This document shows positions 8,881 to 16,746 of a DNA stretch of 64,000 bases, in pieces. The notes below the pieces were generated by a model. That model saw only the letters and a list, made by a program, of their open reading frames with translations. It did no database searches and was not told where the DNA came from. The stretch's first letter is position 1, and each line of letters begins with the position of its first letter. Both the position numbers and the translations under genes were made by a program. The stretch comes from Microcoleus sp. bin48.metabat.b7b8b9.023 (GTDB lineage Bacteria; Cyanobacteriota; Cyanobacteriia; Cyanobacteriales; Microcoleaceae), in NCBI RefSeq assembly GCF_013299185.1, contig NZ_JAAFKG010000017.1:47772-111771 (forward strand). The letters run 5' to 3'.

Positions 8881-8932
8881 AACTAATGACCAATGACCAA
8901 TGACCAATGACCAATGACCGATAACTAATTAA
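8878..8932. repeat. Heptamer repeat (ATGACCA units)
   Basis: Four or more ATGACCA units lie immediately after the stop of the DUF2996 gene. They belong to the same STRR class as 7391-7690. Confidence 0.8.
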
Positions 8933-9497
8933 GATTCAGCCATTTTTGAGCATTAAGCCGCTGTACGACACCAAAGACCATGAGGTCTAGGGTAATCTTG
9001 CGCTCGTCTATCAAAAAAGGCTCTAAAGTGCTGGTTTTGGTGTTATTTTCAGCGCAGGAAAATGCTCTTTGACTTTGAATATCTTCTTGAGGAAAATACA
9101 AGTTAAATTGGCGCTGACCTTCTTGAAATTTACCAATTACCTGCCAGCAATCTCCGGCGGAACTCATGCCAGCAACGGGGAGTTTTTGCTTGGTCAAACT
9201 CACATCTAAATCCTTAACGCCCTGTTTAGTTAAAGCAGTTTGCAAGGCGGGCAAATAATCTTGTTGAATAAATTCCGCAAAGGGCTTGTCTTCAACAGCG
9301 GGTGCTTTTTCCTTTTTAGCTTTAGCTGGAGGCTTGTCACCGTCTGGCTTGGCGGCCGCTTTTTTAGCAGCGGGCGCAGGCTTATCAGCGCTGGGGATGT
9401 CACTGGTTTCGGGAGTGTCGGAACTCGGAGCGTTTTCAGCAGAAAGGGTCTCTGTTTCGGCTTCGCCTGCTGCTGGATTTTTCGGTTCTTCTGCCAT
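8925..9497 (-). CDS. DUF2996 family protein
   Basis: A 190-residue protein with a low-complexity Ala/Lys/Pro-rich N-terminal half (residues 1-70, alternating acidic and Lys-rich) and a folded C-terminal domain from about 72 onward (VEDKPFAEFIQQDYLPAL, then DCWQVIGKFQEGQRQFNLYFP, then LIDERKITLDLMVFGVVQRLNAQKWL). I place the folded part in DUF2996, a cyanobacteria/plastid-restricted family of unknown function. The start is supported by AAAAGGAAG upstream. The 5' flank carries an orphan IS200/IS605-like end, so the promoter region has been reshaped. Confidence 0.7.
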   Translation of the reverse strand: MAEEPKNPAAGEAETETLSAENAPSSDTPETSDIPSADKPAPAAKKAAAKPDGDKPPAKAKKEKAPAVEDKPFAEFIQQDYLPALQTALTKQGVKDLDVSLTKQKLPVAGMSSAGDCWQVIGKFQEGQRQFNLYFPQEDIQSQRAFSCAENNTKTSTLEPFLIDERKITLDLMVFGVVQRLNAQKWLNLN

Positions 9498-9514
9498 TGG
9501 TGCTTCCTTTTAAA

Positions 9515-9925
9515 AAGTGATGAGTAGAGGATTGAACCTCCCCAGGGCTAAAGCCAGGGGGATTCCTGCCCACCCAAAAGGGCGACAGTGGGACATTCAA
9601 ATATCCCTCTAGACCCTCAAGCTTGTGGCTATCGGGCTTACTTTTTATTTGTTTGTTTTCCGAGTCCATCACTCTTGCCAGATAGGTACGCTCCTCAACC
9701 TGCCTTTATTTGCCCTTTAAGTATTCTGGGTCTGGCGCCAGATATCTCGGTTGCCGGGATTTCTCCGCACTAGGTTGATTCAATACGTAGATGGTTATTC
9801 TTACTCACCTCTGGATTTTACCACTGTGGCGGTCGCCGCGCACTCGCTCCAAGGCAACTGAAGTCGCTAATAGGCTAGACCCCAGCCTTAAAAGGACGGG
9901 GCTTGCGCCTCATTTTTCGGCAAGG
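9515..9925 (-). mobile_element. Orphan IS200/IS605-like right-end/RNA-like sequence
   Basis: Read on the minus strand, a structured non-coding block begins at GCCCCGTCCTTTTAAGGCTG (about 9905-9886) and ends with a hairpin GGGGATTCCTGCCCACCC / GGGCTAAAGCC-type segment and GGGGAGGTTCAA at about 9531. This resembles the right end of TnpB-bearing elements, where the guide (omega/re-) RNA scaffold stops at a TTCAA-type end. No tnpB is present. The host DUF2996 gene starts about 30 bp beyond that end. The call rests on overall pattern and needs comparison. Confidence 0.4.
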
Positions 9926-10062
9926 AGTCAGCAGTCAGCAGTCAGTAGTTATTTGTTATTTGTTGGTTGTTAGTTTTAGTTGTTGTTTCTAATAACCAAT
10001 AACTAATAACCACTAACTAATGACCGATGACTGCTGACTAATGACTGAGGACTATGCTTATT
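9926..10062. repeat. Short degenerate heptamer repeats
   Basis: GTCAGCA, TAACTAA and ATGACTG-like heptamers fill the gap between the mobile remnant and the next gene. No coding or RNA signal is seen. Confidence 0.6.
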
Positions 10063-10950
10063 TTAAATCTCAGCGACAGCTCGTTCAATCAAACGGTGGG
10101 CGAGAGTTTGAACGCCGGTGTGTTCGTAGTAATTGGTAGTCATGTCGAGGAAAGCGCCCACGTAGTCCACTTTGTCGGCAGAAATTTCGACAAAATTCTG
10201 CAAGTGGCCGAGGACGTTTTGGGGAGTCAAACCTCGATCGCTCACAAAAGAGCCCATCCAGCCGGAAACCGAGCTAAAGCTTTCGCCGATAAAGCCGAGT
10301 TGGCCTGCGGGATTACCACCAGGAATCATAGAGCCGATCGACTTAAACGCCGGATTGTCTTGCATATCGCTGGGGGACAGCTTGGCAATCCAATCCTGAG
10401 TCATCAGGATAAAGTCTGGGCCCAGGGGAATCAAGCCGTCAAAACAAACCAAAGCAGCCATCCGCATCAGGGATTCACCGCCGTAGTCGCCCAAAGCCCC
10501 GGCAAAATCGCCGATGCTGTCGCCAGGAATGCCGTTAATTTGGCAAAAAGCGAGCAATTCAGTGACTAACTTTAGAGAAAGGTCGATCGTCTGAGCTTTT
10601 TCAGGCTTGGGGGTGAGATTTCCCAGCACGGACAAAAACGGCACATTTTGGGCGACTTTGTTGGCGAGGGCTGCTGTACCGAGGGCGCTAGAGGCACTGT
10701 CGATCGTTTGGTAAAGCCACAGAGCGCGCTGGTAGCCTTCCGATTTATCGTTGTAGAGGGTGATAGCACGATCGCCAATTTGCTGGATCATATCTTCGTC
10801 AGTTTCCCCAGTAACTGTACGAATCGTATTTTCAAAGCCAACTAAATTGTTCCACTCACCTGGAACCACAAAGTCAAGCGCTCGTAGGGCTTTGACAGTC
10901 ATGTTGTCTTTAGGCAATTGATCGACTAATTCAAAGACTGTTTTGCTCAC
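10063..10950 (-). CDS. Conserved cyanobacterial hypothetical protein
   Basis: A 295-residue, mostly helical soluble protein starting MSKTVFELVDQLPKDNMTVKALRALDFVVPGEW. There is no signal peptide or TM segment of clear strength; a moderately hydrophobic stretch lies around GLIPLGPDFILMTQDWIAKL. I do not recognise a named domain. The central part is Gly/Ala-rich (GDSIGDFAGALGDYGGESLMRMAALVCFDG). The coding region is intact, with codon usage and HIP1 sites like the neighbours, so it is very probably expressed. An AAGGAGTTTTT-type ribosome binding site precedes the ATG. Confidence 0.7.
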   Translation of the reverse strand: MSKTVFELVDQLPKDNMTVKALRALDFVVPGEWNNLVGFENTIRTVTGETDEDMIQQIGDRAITLYNDKSEGYQRALWLYQTIDSASSALGTAALANKVAQNVPFLSVLGNLTPKPEKAQTIDLSLKLVTELLAFCQINGIPGDSIGDFAGALGDYGGESLMRMAALVCFDGLIPLGPDFILMTQDWIAKLSPSDMQDNPAFKSIGSMIPGGNPAGQLGFIGESFSSVSGWMGSFVSDRGLTPQNVLGHLQNFVEISADKVDYVGAFLDMTTNYYEHTGVQTLAHRLIERAVAEI

Positions 10951-11086
10951 AAAAAACTCCTTGTTGAACAGAAATCAAAGGTATTACTTTTGGTAGATGG
11001 CAAGAACTTCACAGTCTGATTCTGGCAGACTTAGTTTTGATAGCACCAGAGCTAGAGTCGGGGGAGAAGTTCGATCTCAGACACTG

Positions 11087-11641
11087 CTATTTCACACTAG
11101 CAAGGCCGCCCAGGTTAAATTTTGACAGCCAAGCTTCGCGTTCGCTAGCGGTAAAAGAGGGATCGCGGGATTGAACTTTCACCTGATAGCGGTTTGCCAC
11201 TAAAACAGCAGTGATGTTAGAACCCTGACTGACGGCGGGATAGCCGCTAATTTGCTTGGTACTTTCCTTAAATTTTTCCCCAGCGGTGGGGTTGCCGGCG
11301 ATGTCATTAATCGAAAGCACCGCGACATTTTTGCCGCCTTTGTTTAGTTTAGCTTCAGCAAAACCGGATTTTTCTTGAGCGAAAACGCGATCGAATCCGC
11401 CGCCAGCAGAAGGGAAGTATTTATTTAATTTGCCACCTGCAACTGCCTTTTTGGGGAGGTTTTGACTTTGAGCAGTTGATTTGTCAGCATTTTTCTGCTT
11501 GGTTTTAGCAGGTTTTTGGGTGCTTTCCTCCTGGGCTTTGTCCCAGCGGGATGGGGGCTGAGTCTGACTGCAGGAAGTCACGAGCAGCAGTACCGAGATC
11601 AGGAATGGAGCTAAGATTCGGCGTGCGGGGGGAAATTGCAT
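11087..11641 (-). CDS. Lipoprotein of unknown function
   Basis: Starting at 11641 (MQFPPARRILAPFLISVLLLVTSC) gives 184 residues with a lipobox LVTSC whose cysteine is at 24, so it should be lipidated and exported. This start is preceded by GGAGAGAGCA; an upstream in-frame codon at 11674 lacks such a signal. After a Lys/Gln/Ser linker, residues about 70-184 form a domain (KLNKYFPSAGGGFDRVFAQEKSGFAEAKLNKGGKNVAVLSINDIAGNP) rich in small residues, with a C-terminal LSKFNLGGLASVK. I do not recognise the family. The 5' flank carries a transposon-end remnant. Confidence 0.7.
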   Translation of the reverse strand: MQFPPARRILAPFLISVLLLVTSCSQTQPPSRWDKAQEESTQKPAKTKQKNADKSTAQSQNLPKKAVAGGKLNKYFPSAGGGFDRVFAQEKSGFAEAKLNKGGKNVAVLSINDIAGNPTAGEKFKESTKQISGYPAVSQGSNITAVLVANRYQVKVQSRDPSFTASEREAWLSKFNLGGLASVK

Positions 11642-11668
11642 TGCTCTCTCCTCATTAGTAGGTTTCCT

Positions 11669-11945
11669 TGACACTCCCCGACCTAAAGGTACGAGGATTC
11701 TTAAGACTTTTGGGTCAAAATATCCCTATTGCTAGGGTTCCCAGGCTGACCACGTTTGCACAAAAGAGTGCGCAGTCATATCTCCTAAAAAATGTTTTGG
11801 GCGTAGACTTTCCCACCGGGAGGGGGTAGGTTTTTACATCTTGTCTGATGTGGTTATTCTACCATATTCATTTGTGGAGATGGATTTGTCATTGTACTTA
11901 ACAATGGTAAAAAGCCGTCCTGAAAGGACGGGGTTTTTAACCCAA
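11669..11945 (-). mobile_element. Deleted IS200/IS605-type element (both ends, no tnpB)
   Basis: The left border reads TTGACACTCCCCGACCTAAA followed by GGTACGAGGATTCTT, a form I know from the right ends of TnpB-bearing IS200/IS605 elements in cyanobacteria (read in reverse: AAGAATCCTC ... CGGGGAGTGTCAA). About 230 bp away is GCCGTCCTGAAAGGACGGGGTTTTTAAC, typical of the hairpin near the opposite end. No transposase frame survives between. It abuts the lipoprotein 5' region (start codon at 11641). The identification is by remembered pattern. Confidence 0.5.
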
Positions 11946-12017
11946 TTTTCTGATAACAAGTGTGGCTCACGATTTACCAATTTGTCTTCCCCCAGCGAGT
12001 GATTTGTGTTCTTTGCC

Positions 12018-12051
12018 AAAAAATCCTCTGCCCGCAGGCAGAGGATTTTTT
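12018..12051. terminator. Strong bidirectional hairpin terminator
   Basis: A perfect 15-bp stem (AAAAAATCCTCTGCC / GGCAGAGGATTTTTT) with a 4-nt loop and A/T runs on both sides, which can end transcription on either strand. It lies about 210 bp past psaI. Confidence 0.8.
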
Positions 12052-12262
12052 GCAATTGCGAGTTTTGAAGGAAGAAGAAAGAAAGATTGCTCCACAGATC
12101 AATTCTGGGGATGGGGTAAAAGAAACTAAGTTTTTTGATTGCCAGCAATCTCAAAACAATTTTCGCTGATTTTCCCTAGATTTATCTAGAGGTTTCAGAG
12201 AAATTGTCCGTCAATCATGTTATTTCGGCATTCCAACTTAGCTCTTGCTTTGTGGGTAAAGC

Positions 12263-12379
12263 TCAGGCGTCGCTTTCAATGTGAATAAACAACAAACCCA
12301 TTACCACAACCGGCATCAGCCAGCAAACTACCGGAATCAAAATCCAAGGCAAGAAAGAAGCAGCGTAGGAACCTGTCAT
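12263..12379 (-). CDS. psaI: Photosystem I reaction centre subunit VIII (PsaI)
   Basis: A 38-residue single-helix protein: [19 protein letters not shown], then the helix continues through [11 protein letters not shown] to the short tail IHIESDA. The hydrophobic helix with the P-x-x-x-P-x-V-x-W-L-x-P pattern is that of PsaI, which sits next to PsaL in the PSI complex and helps trimer or tetramer contacts. It lies 57 bp downstream of psaL on the same strand, the usual cyanobacterial pairing. The upstream GGAGAATTTG fits a ribosome binding site. Confidence 0.92.
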   Translation of the reverse strand: MTGSYAASFLPWILIPVVCWLMPVVVMGLLFIHIESDA

Positions 12380-12436
12380 ATCAAATTCTCCAAACTAAAG
12401 TTAGTGCGTTCCAACAGGGATATTTGGGAGTGGAGT

Positions 12437-12946
12437 CTAATTGTTGACTAAACCCCGGAAAATGGCATCAATGCCGTTAAAGTTTTCGAGTAAGAAGTAG
12501 GCAGCAAAGACGCCGCTCATCCCGCCAATGAAGAAACCAGCAGTGAGCTGGCTCCAGCCTTCGCCGGTTTTCAGGGCTTCGGGAGTCATGGGATTGGCGC
12601 TTGGGTAGCTGCTATTGTCATTTTTGAAAGAGACTAAACCGTAGGCAGACATACCTGTTGTGCCGAGCAGAACTAAGACGAGGGCTGTAATTAATCCGCC
12701 GAGATTAGCTGCTTCTGGATAATCCCGCAGTGGGCCTAAGACGATTTGGGGGCCGACAAGGAAATAACCGTGTGCCAAACCGATTTCTAAACCTCGAACT
12801 AGGGGTGAGAGTCCTTTGCGGTAGGCGGGCAAATTCCCAATGAATGCTTGTGTGAAATCAGAAGCACTGATGGGAGTTGCGAGATGACCCGTGAAGGGGT
12901 CGCCGTTAAAGGGTTTAATAAGCTCTGCATCTCTGGGATCGGCCAT
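12437..12946 (-). CDS. psaL: Photosystem I reaction centre subunit XI (PsaL)
   Basis: A 169-residue thylakoid membrane protein starting MADPRDAELIKPFNGDPF; an in-frame Met at 12988 would add 14 non-family residues. Family landmarks are GHLATPISASDFTQAFIGNLPAYRKGLSPLxRGLEIGLAHGY, GPLRDYPEA and the three hydrophobic helices (about 65-85, 90-112 and 138-158). PsaL binds chlorophyll and carotenoid and forms the PSI oligomer interface. It is transcribed with psaI. Its C-terminus (FNGIDAIFRGLVNN) is close to the trimer-type form; whether the complex is trimeric or tetrameric cannot be decided from this alone. Confidence 0.95.
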   Translation of the reverse strand: MADPRDAELIKPFNGDPFTGHLATPISASDFTQAFIGNLPAYRKGLSPLVRGLEIGLAHGYFLVGPQIVLGPLRDYPEAANLGGLITALVLVLLGTTGMSAYGLVSFKNDNSSYPSANPMTPEALKTGEGWSQLTAGFFIGGMSGVFAAYFLLENFNGIDAIFRGLVNN

Positions 12947-13060
12947 ATTCTCTTTTTCCTCGCTGTGCGTAAAAATTGAGGCGTTCAAGTCATATTTTAC
13001 GCAGGGACGTGTTTCCTATTTGCATAATTGGCTGCTAGCTTTAGAAAAGTTCACTATTCT

Positions 13061-13777
13061 TTAGTTTTGGGAAGAATTTTTCTTTTGTCTCCTATACCAG
13101 AAAGCGAGTCGATCGGGCGACACTCCGAAAAAATAAGCAATAATTACTATTTGATTGATGGCGGTGGTTTTGAGTACCCCAAGCTGCTGCCAGCGGCGGG
13201 CGGATGTCAGGACTTGTTGGGGTACGATTTGGATGCGGCCTTGTGTTTTCAACCTCCGCACGAATTCAAAGTCTTCCATAAGGGGCAAGTCAGGAAAACC
13301 GCCGATTTTGTCAAAGGTAGATGAATAAAGAAAAATGGCTTGATCGCCGTAGGGCATTTGCAGAAAGTGCGATCGGCAGTTTACCCCTATTTCTACCAGC
13401 CGCAGAGAGAGCGTACCGGCATCAATCTTGAGTTGAAAGGCCCCGGCGACTGTTTGGGGTTTGGCTAGTGCAAGGCGTGCGCCAGAGTCGTAGCCGGGAG
13501 GCAAAAGAGTGTCTGCGTGGAGAAACAGCAGAATATCTCCAGTAGCCAAGGCCACACCTGCATTCATTTGAGTGGCGCGGCCTTGGCTACTGGAGACAAC
13601 TCGGACGCCCAAAGATGTTGCTATTTCTGCGGTACCGTCGTTGCTGCCGCCGTCGGCGACGATAATTTCGACATTTTTGGCATTTTGGGCGGTGGAGATG
13701 ACTGAGGCAATTGTAGCTGCTTCGTTTAAGACAGGAATGATAATGGAAATTTTGAGATTGAGATTTTCGGGCGGCAT
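13061..13777 (-). CDS. TIGR04283-type family 2 glycosyltransferase
   Basis: With the start at 13777 (MPPENLNLKISIIIPVLNEA) the protein has 238 residues and begins directly with the GT-A nucleotide-binding fold; a start at 13870 would add 31 unlike residues. Motifs: VADGGSNDGT, GRATQMNAG, LLFLHADTLLP (DXD-like), then LPLMEDFEFVRRL with the conserved acidic pair. This matches the TIGR04283 glycosyltransferases, often next to TIGR04282 enzymes, as at 14312-14938 here. The pair has been linked by context to arsenosugar formation in some bacteria; that role is inference here. Confidence 0.8.
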   Translation of the reverse strand: MPPENLNLKISIIIPVLNEAATIASVISTAQNAKNVEIIVADGGSNDGTAEIATSLGVRVVSSSQGRATQMNAGVALATGDILLFLHADTLLPPGYDSGARLALAKPQTVAGAFQLKIDAGTLSLRLVEIGVNCRSHFLQMPYGDQAIFLYSSTFDKIGGFPDLPLMEDFEFVRRLKTQGRIQIVPQQVLTSARRWQQLGVLKTTAINQIVIIAYFFGVSPDRLAFWYRRQKKNSSQN

Positions 13778-13879
13778 AGAGAATCGATCACCGCTGGAGA
13801 GAGAGAGGGCGGGTTTTGTACAAAGCTTATCTGTTATTTCAACAGGTAGCGACAGTTTGATGGCTGACACATGGGGCGG

Positions 13880-13946
13880 ATAGAAACCGGGTTTCTACGA
13901 ATTTTACTCTCTGGTCACGATAAATATACGAAGAAACCGGGTTTCA
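13880..13946. repeat. Paired AGAAACCGGGTTTC elements
   Basis: Two copies of AGAAACCGGGTTTC, themselves palindromic (GAAACCGGGTTTC), about 50 bp apart. The same element appears at 6343, 6509 and 46839. They fill part of the gap upstream of the TIGR04283 gene. No gene is evident in 13871-14159. Confidence 0.75.
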
Positions 13947-14159
13947 CTCTTGTCGCAAAGTGCGATCGCGAACTTGCCTTTTGAGTTCCGCGTCTGATAA
14001 CCCTTGATTTCCCGCAGGTAATTCCTGTGTCTGGCAAGCGTTGCCCTCGTTCTCGATCGCCCTGAAACCCTGATTCTAAGATTGACAATCAAAAACTGTC
14101 CCTAGTTTGATTATTTACTAATTTATTTGCTTTTATTTGCTAATTTTTGGCTTTTTCTC

Positions 14160-14211
14160 GCGCTTGCGACTATTGTCGCAAGCGCTGTCTAACCGCTGCA
14201 TTTGGTTAGAC
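14160..14211. repeat. Two adjacent perfect hairpins
   Basis: GCGCTTGCGAC-TATT-GTCGCAAGCGC (14160-14185) is followed at once by GTCTAACC-N9-GGTTAGAC (14187-14211). They lie about 100 bp past the stop of the TIGR04282 gene, so they could serve as its 3' end structure. No T-run follows. Confidence 0.7.
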
Positions 14212-14311
14212 AAATACAATTACTATATTATGACCTTGTGGTTTCACAATCAAGTATTATTTATAAATAAAAGATCAGAATTTCTGATCGATCGGATCGC
14301 ATGAATATAGT

Positions 14312-14938
14312 TTATTTATTTAAAATACTAAGATCTAAACGAAGTAAATCCTCCGGTAAATCGATATCGGCAAGAGTGGGAAGATAAGCAATATTGAGGT
14401 CGAGGTTTTGGGCGATCGCCCGCGTAGAAGCAAATACCTCACTGGTTCCCCACTTAATTCCGTTGAACAATTCCGGTATCGATCGGCGCAGCCCGATCAG
14501 ATAATAACCTCCGTCTGTTGCTGGGCCCAAAACTAAATCGTGCTGGCTCAGTTTGTCAAAAGCTTGTGCCATGATTTCTACTTTCAGGGCGGGACAATCT
14601 GTTCCTATAATTGCAGCTTTGTCAATCCCGGAATTAAAAGATTGTTGAAACGCTGCTGTCATTTTTGCACCCAAATCGCCTTCTATTTGATTTTGATAAA
14701 TAATATCTGTTCCCAACCATTCTTGCATCTGTTGCTGGTTGCCGCCTGTGTAGTGAATTTCAACTGATAATCGCCCGGAGTTTTGGAGGGAGAGGGCGCG
14801 GGCGCGGGCGATCGCCTTTTGTGCCATCAAGCGGTGCAGGTTGGCAGCACCTGTTTTTCCTAGCACAGGAATTAGTCGAGTTTTGGCTTTGCCCGGTTCA
14901 GGATAGCGGGTAAAAACAATCAGTTTTTCGGAAATCAT
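14312..14938 (-). CDS. TIGR04282 (DUF2064) glycosyltransferase
   Basis: A 208-residue GT-A-like protein: LIVFTRYPEPGKAKTRLIPVLG at the N-terminus, AAIIGTDCPALK (about 106-117) and LVLGPATDGGYYLIGL (about 133-148) are the diagnostic motifs. It is homologous to nucleotidyl-/glycosyl-transferases of the DUF2064 family, named after arsenosugar biosynthesis gene neighbourhoods. It is on the same strand as, and about 530 bp upstream of, the TIGR04283 glycosyltransferase. No arsenite methyltransferase is in the window, so the product is open. Confidence 0.82.
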   Translation of the reverse strand: MISEKLIVFTRYPEPGKAKTRLIPVLGKTGAANLHRLMAQKAIARARALSLQNSGRLSVEIHYTGGNQQQMQEWLGTDIIYQNQIEGDLGAKMTAAFQQSFNSGIDKAAIIGTDCPALKVEIMAQAFDKLSQHDLVLGPATDGGYYLIGLRRSIPELFNGIKWGTSEVFASTRAIAQNLDLNIAYLPTLADIDLPEDLLRLDLSILNK

Positions 14939-15066
14939 ACAATGTTAGATGTTAGATTTGGGAATGATTTATGAGTTAAGGATTTGGAGTTAGTCCGCCA
15001 ACTCCAAGTCTGCTAGCGCATTCTTACTTGAATGACCTCTGGAGCATCTCTGTTTTGCATTTATAG

Positions 15067-15118
15067 TGCGAGCTTAAGATATCGCGAGTTGTACAATACG
15101 CTAACTCTTAAGCTCGCA
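15067..15118. repeat. Inverted repeat with 12-bp arms
   Basis: TGCGAGCTTAAG (15067-15078) and CTTAAGCTCGCA (15107-15118) are perfect inverses around 28 bases. It lies upstream of the TIGR04282 gene in a gap with no readable gene. Confidence 0.7.
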
Positions 15119-15460
15119 TTTAAACAAAGAAATGCTTTTTACAAAAATTAGATTTCCCCAATTGCCTCAGTGTTTAATACAATAGGAAACAGCCAATGAA
15201 TGCACATCAATGCTAATATTTTATGGGTGGGAGATCTGCTGGTGGAAAAGAGACCTCTTGTATCAGTCTTTGATTGATACAGAAACGGCATATCTCAGAC
15301 ATACAAACACATATAAAGGCAGATAAACGCAGATAATTTCAGGGTGTTTTCCGATTTTTGCAAGAGGTATAATGGAGTCTGTAAGTCAGAGGGTCTTTTG
15401 TCAAGTGCCTCCGATTGCGATTAAAAAAGTTGGTAGTAAAAACGAATAATTCTAGTAATT

Positions 15461-15553
15461 GATGCGGACTCGCATTCCTCACTACTAACCTGATGCGGAC
15501 TCGCATTCCTCACTACTAACCTGATGCGGACTCGCATTCCTCACTACTAACCT
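15461..15553. repeat. Tandem repeat, 3 copies of 31 bp
   Basis: Three exact units beginning GATGCGGACTCGCATTCCTC and ending ACTACTAACCT start at 15461, 15492 and 15523, directly beyond the nadA stop. The GCGGACT and TCACTAC words link it to the larger palindrome family at 1583, 27921 and 44513, but the inner sequence differs. The remaining gap 14939-15460 shows no gene. Confidence 0.9.
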
Positions 15554-15576
15554 GATTGACAATTATTTATTGATTC

Positions 15577-16611
15577 TTAGCTCATTTCTAGCATTCGCTG
15601 GATAGGTTGCAAGGCGGCTCGTTGCAGGTCTTGAGACATGGTGATTTCGGGGGTTTGATTTTTCATAGCTAGATACAATTTTTCCAAAGTATTTAATCTC
15701 ATGTGGGGGCATTCGTTGCAAGCACAGGTATTATTGTTAGGAGGAGCGGGAATAAAGCGTTTGTGCGGTGTTTGCTTTTGCATTTGGTGAATGATTCCCG
15801 GTTCGGTGGCGACAATAAAAGCTTGGCGATCGCTCGATTGAGAATATTTGAGCAAAGCGGTGGTTGAGCCGATATAATTGGCGTGGCGAAGTACCGGAGG
15901 TTCGCATTCTGGATGGGCGATGATTTCGGCTTCGGGATTTTCGATTTTGAGTTGAACTATCTTTTTTTCTGAGAAGTTTTCGTGGACGATGCAGGCTCCT
16001 TGCCAGAGTTCCATGTGTCTGCCGCTTTGTTCGATGACGTAGCGGCCGAGATTGCGATCGGGCCCAAAAATTATCGGCTGATTTTTGGGAATTTGGTTGA
16101 CAATTTTGACGGCGTTGGAGCTGGTGCAGATTATGTCGCTCATTGCCTTGATTTGGGCGGTGCAGTTAATGTAGGAAATAACTAAATGGTCTGGGCGATC
16201 GGCTTTGAAGGCTGCAAAGGCTTCGGGCGGGCAACTGTCGGCGAGGGAACACCCTGCATTTAAGTCGGGTAGCAATACTAATTTGTCGGGATTGAGGATT
16301 TTTGCGGTTTCCGCCATGAAATGAACTCCGGCAAAAACTATGACATCGGCGTTGGTGTTGGCTGCTTTGCGAGCAAGTTCGAGGGAGTCGCCAATGAAGT
16401 CTGCGATGTCTTGAATGTCGGAGTCTTGGTAGTAGTGGGCGAGAATGACGGCGTTTAACTCTTGTTTGAGGGCGTTAATTGCTGCGAACAAGTCGTCGGG
16501 CAGTCTGGTTTGGGTCAAGTTTTGAGCAGGTGCGGTGGTAAACACAGTTAAAATATTCCGGGGAAGGTGGCGGCTGGACTTAATATTTTGAATTATAGTT
16601 GAATTCACCAA
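15577..16611 (-). CDS. nadA: Quinolinate synthase A
   Basis: A 344-residue iron-sulfur enzyme that condenses iminoaspartate with dihydroxyacetone phosphate to quinolinate in de novo NAD synthesis. Motifs seen: [68 protein letters not shown] and [10 protein letters not shown]. The likely [4Fe-4S] ligands are Cys121 (GCSLAD), Cys207 (QGAC) and one of the CACNECPHM cysteines (296-301). The first about 30 residues are variable in the family, so a slightly later start is possible. It is monocistronic as far as can be seen. Confidence 0.94.
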   Translation of the reverse strand: MVNSTIIQNIKSSRHLPRNILTVFTTAPAQNLTQTRLPDDLFAAINALKQELNAVILAHYYQDSDIQDIADFIGDSLELARKAANTNADVIVFAGVHFMAETAKILNPDKLVLLPDLNAGCSLADSCPPEAFAAFKADRPDHLVISYINCTAQIKAMSDIICTSSNAVKIVNQIPKNQPIIFGPDRNLGRYVIEQSGRHMELWQGACIVHENFSEKKIVQLKIENPEAEIIAHPECEPPVLRHANYIGSTTALLKYSQSSDRQAFIVATEPGIIHQMQKQTPHKRFIPAPPNNNTCACNECPHMRLNTLEKLYLAMKNQTPEITMSQDLQRAALQPIQRMLEMS

Positions 16612-16639
16612 AAACGGTGGTAAGCGGGTGTTGGGTTGA

Positions 16640-16675
16640 AATAATCTAAAATCTAAAATCTAAAATCTAAAATTG
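16640..16675. repeat. Heptamer repeat (ATCTAAA units)
   Basis: Four ATCTAAA units sit between nadA and the metallophosphoesterase gene. The same heptamer recurs at about 60232-60255. Confidence 0.8.
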
Positions 16676-16746
16676 GCTGGGGGAGAGTGCAAAAATTGGT
16701 CGCTGTTTCTTATGCTGAAGAAGAAGGGGCTAGGGATCGATCGCGC

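Noticed and set aside
11834..12154. 106-codon minus-strand frame around the strong terminator hairpin
   Set aside because: It runs through a perfect 15-bp terminator stem and into the transposon-end remnant; open by chance.
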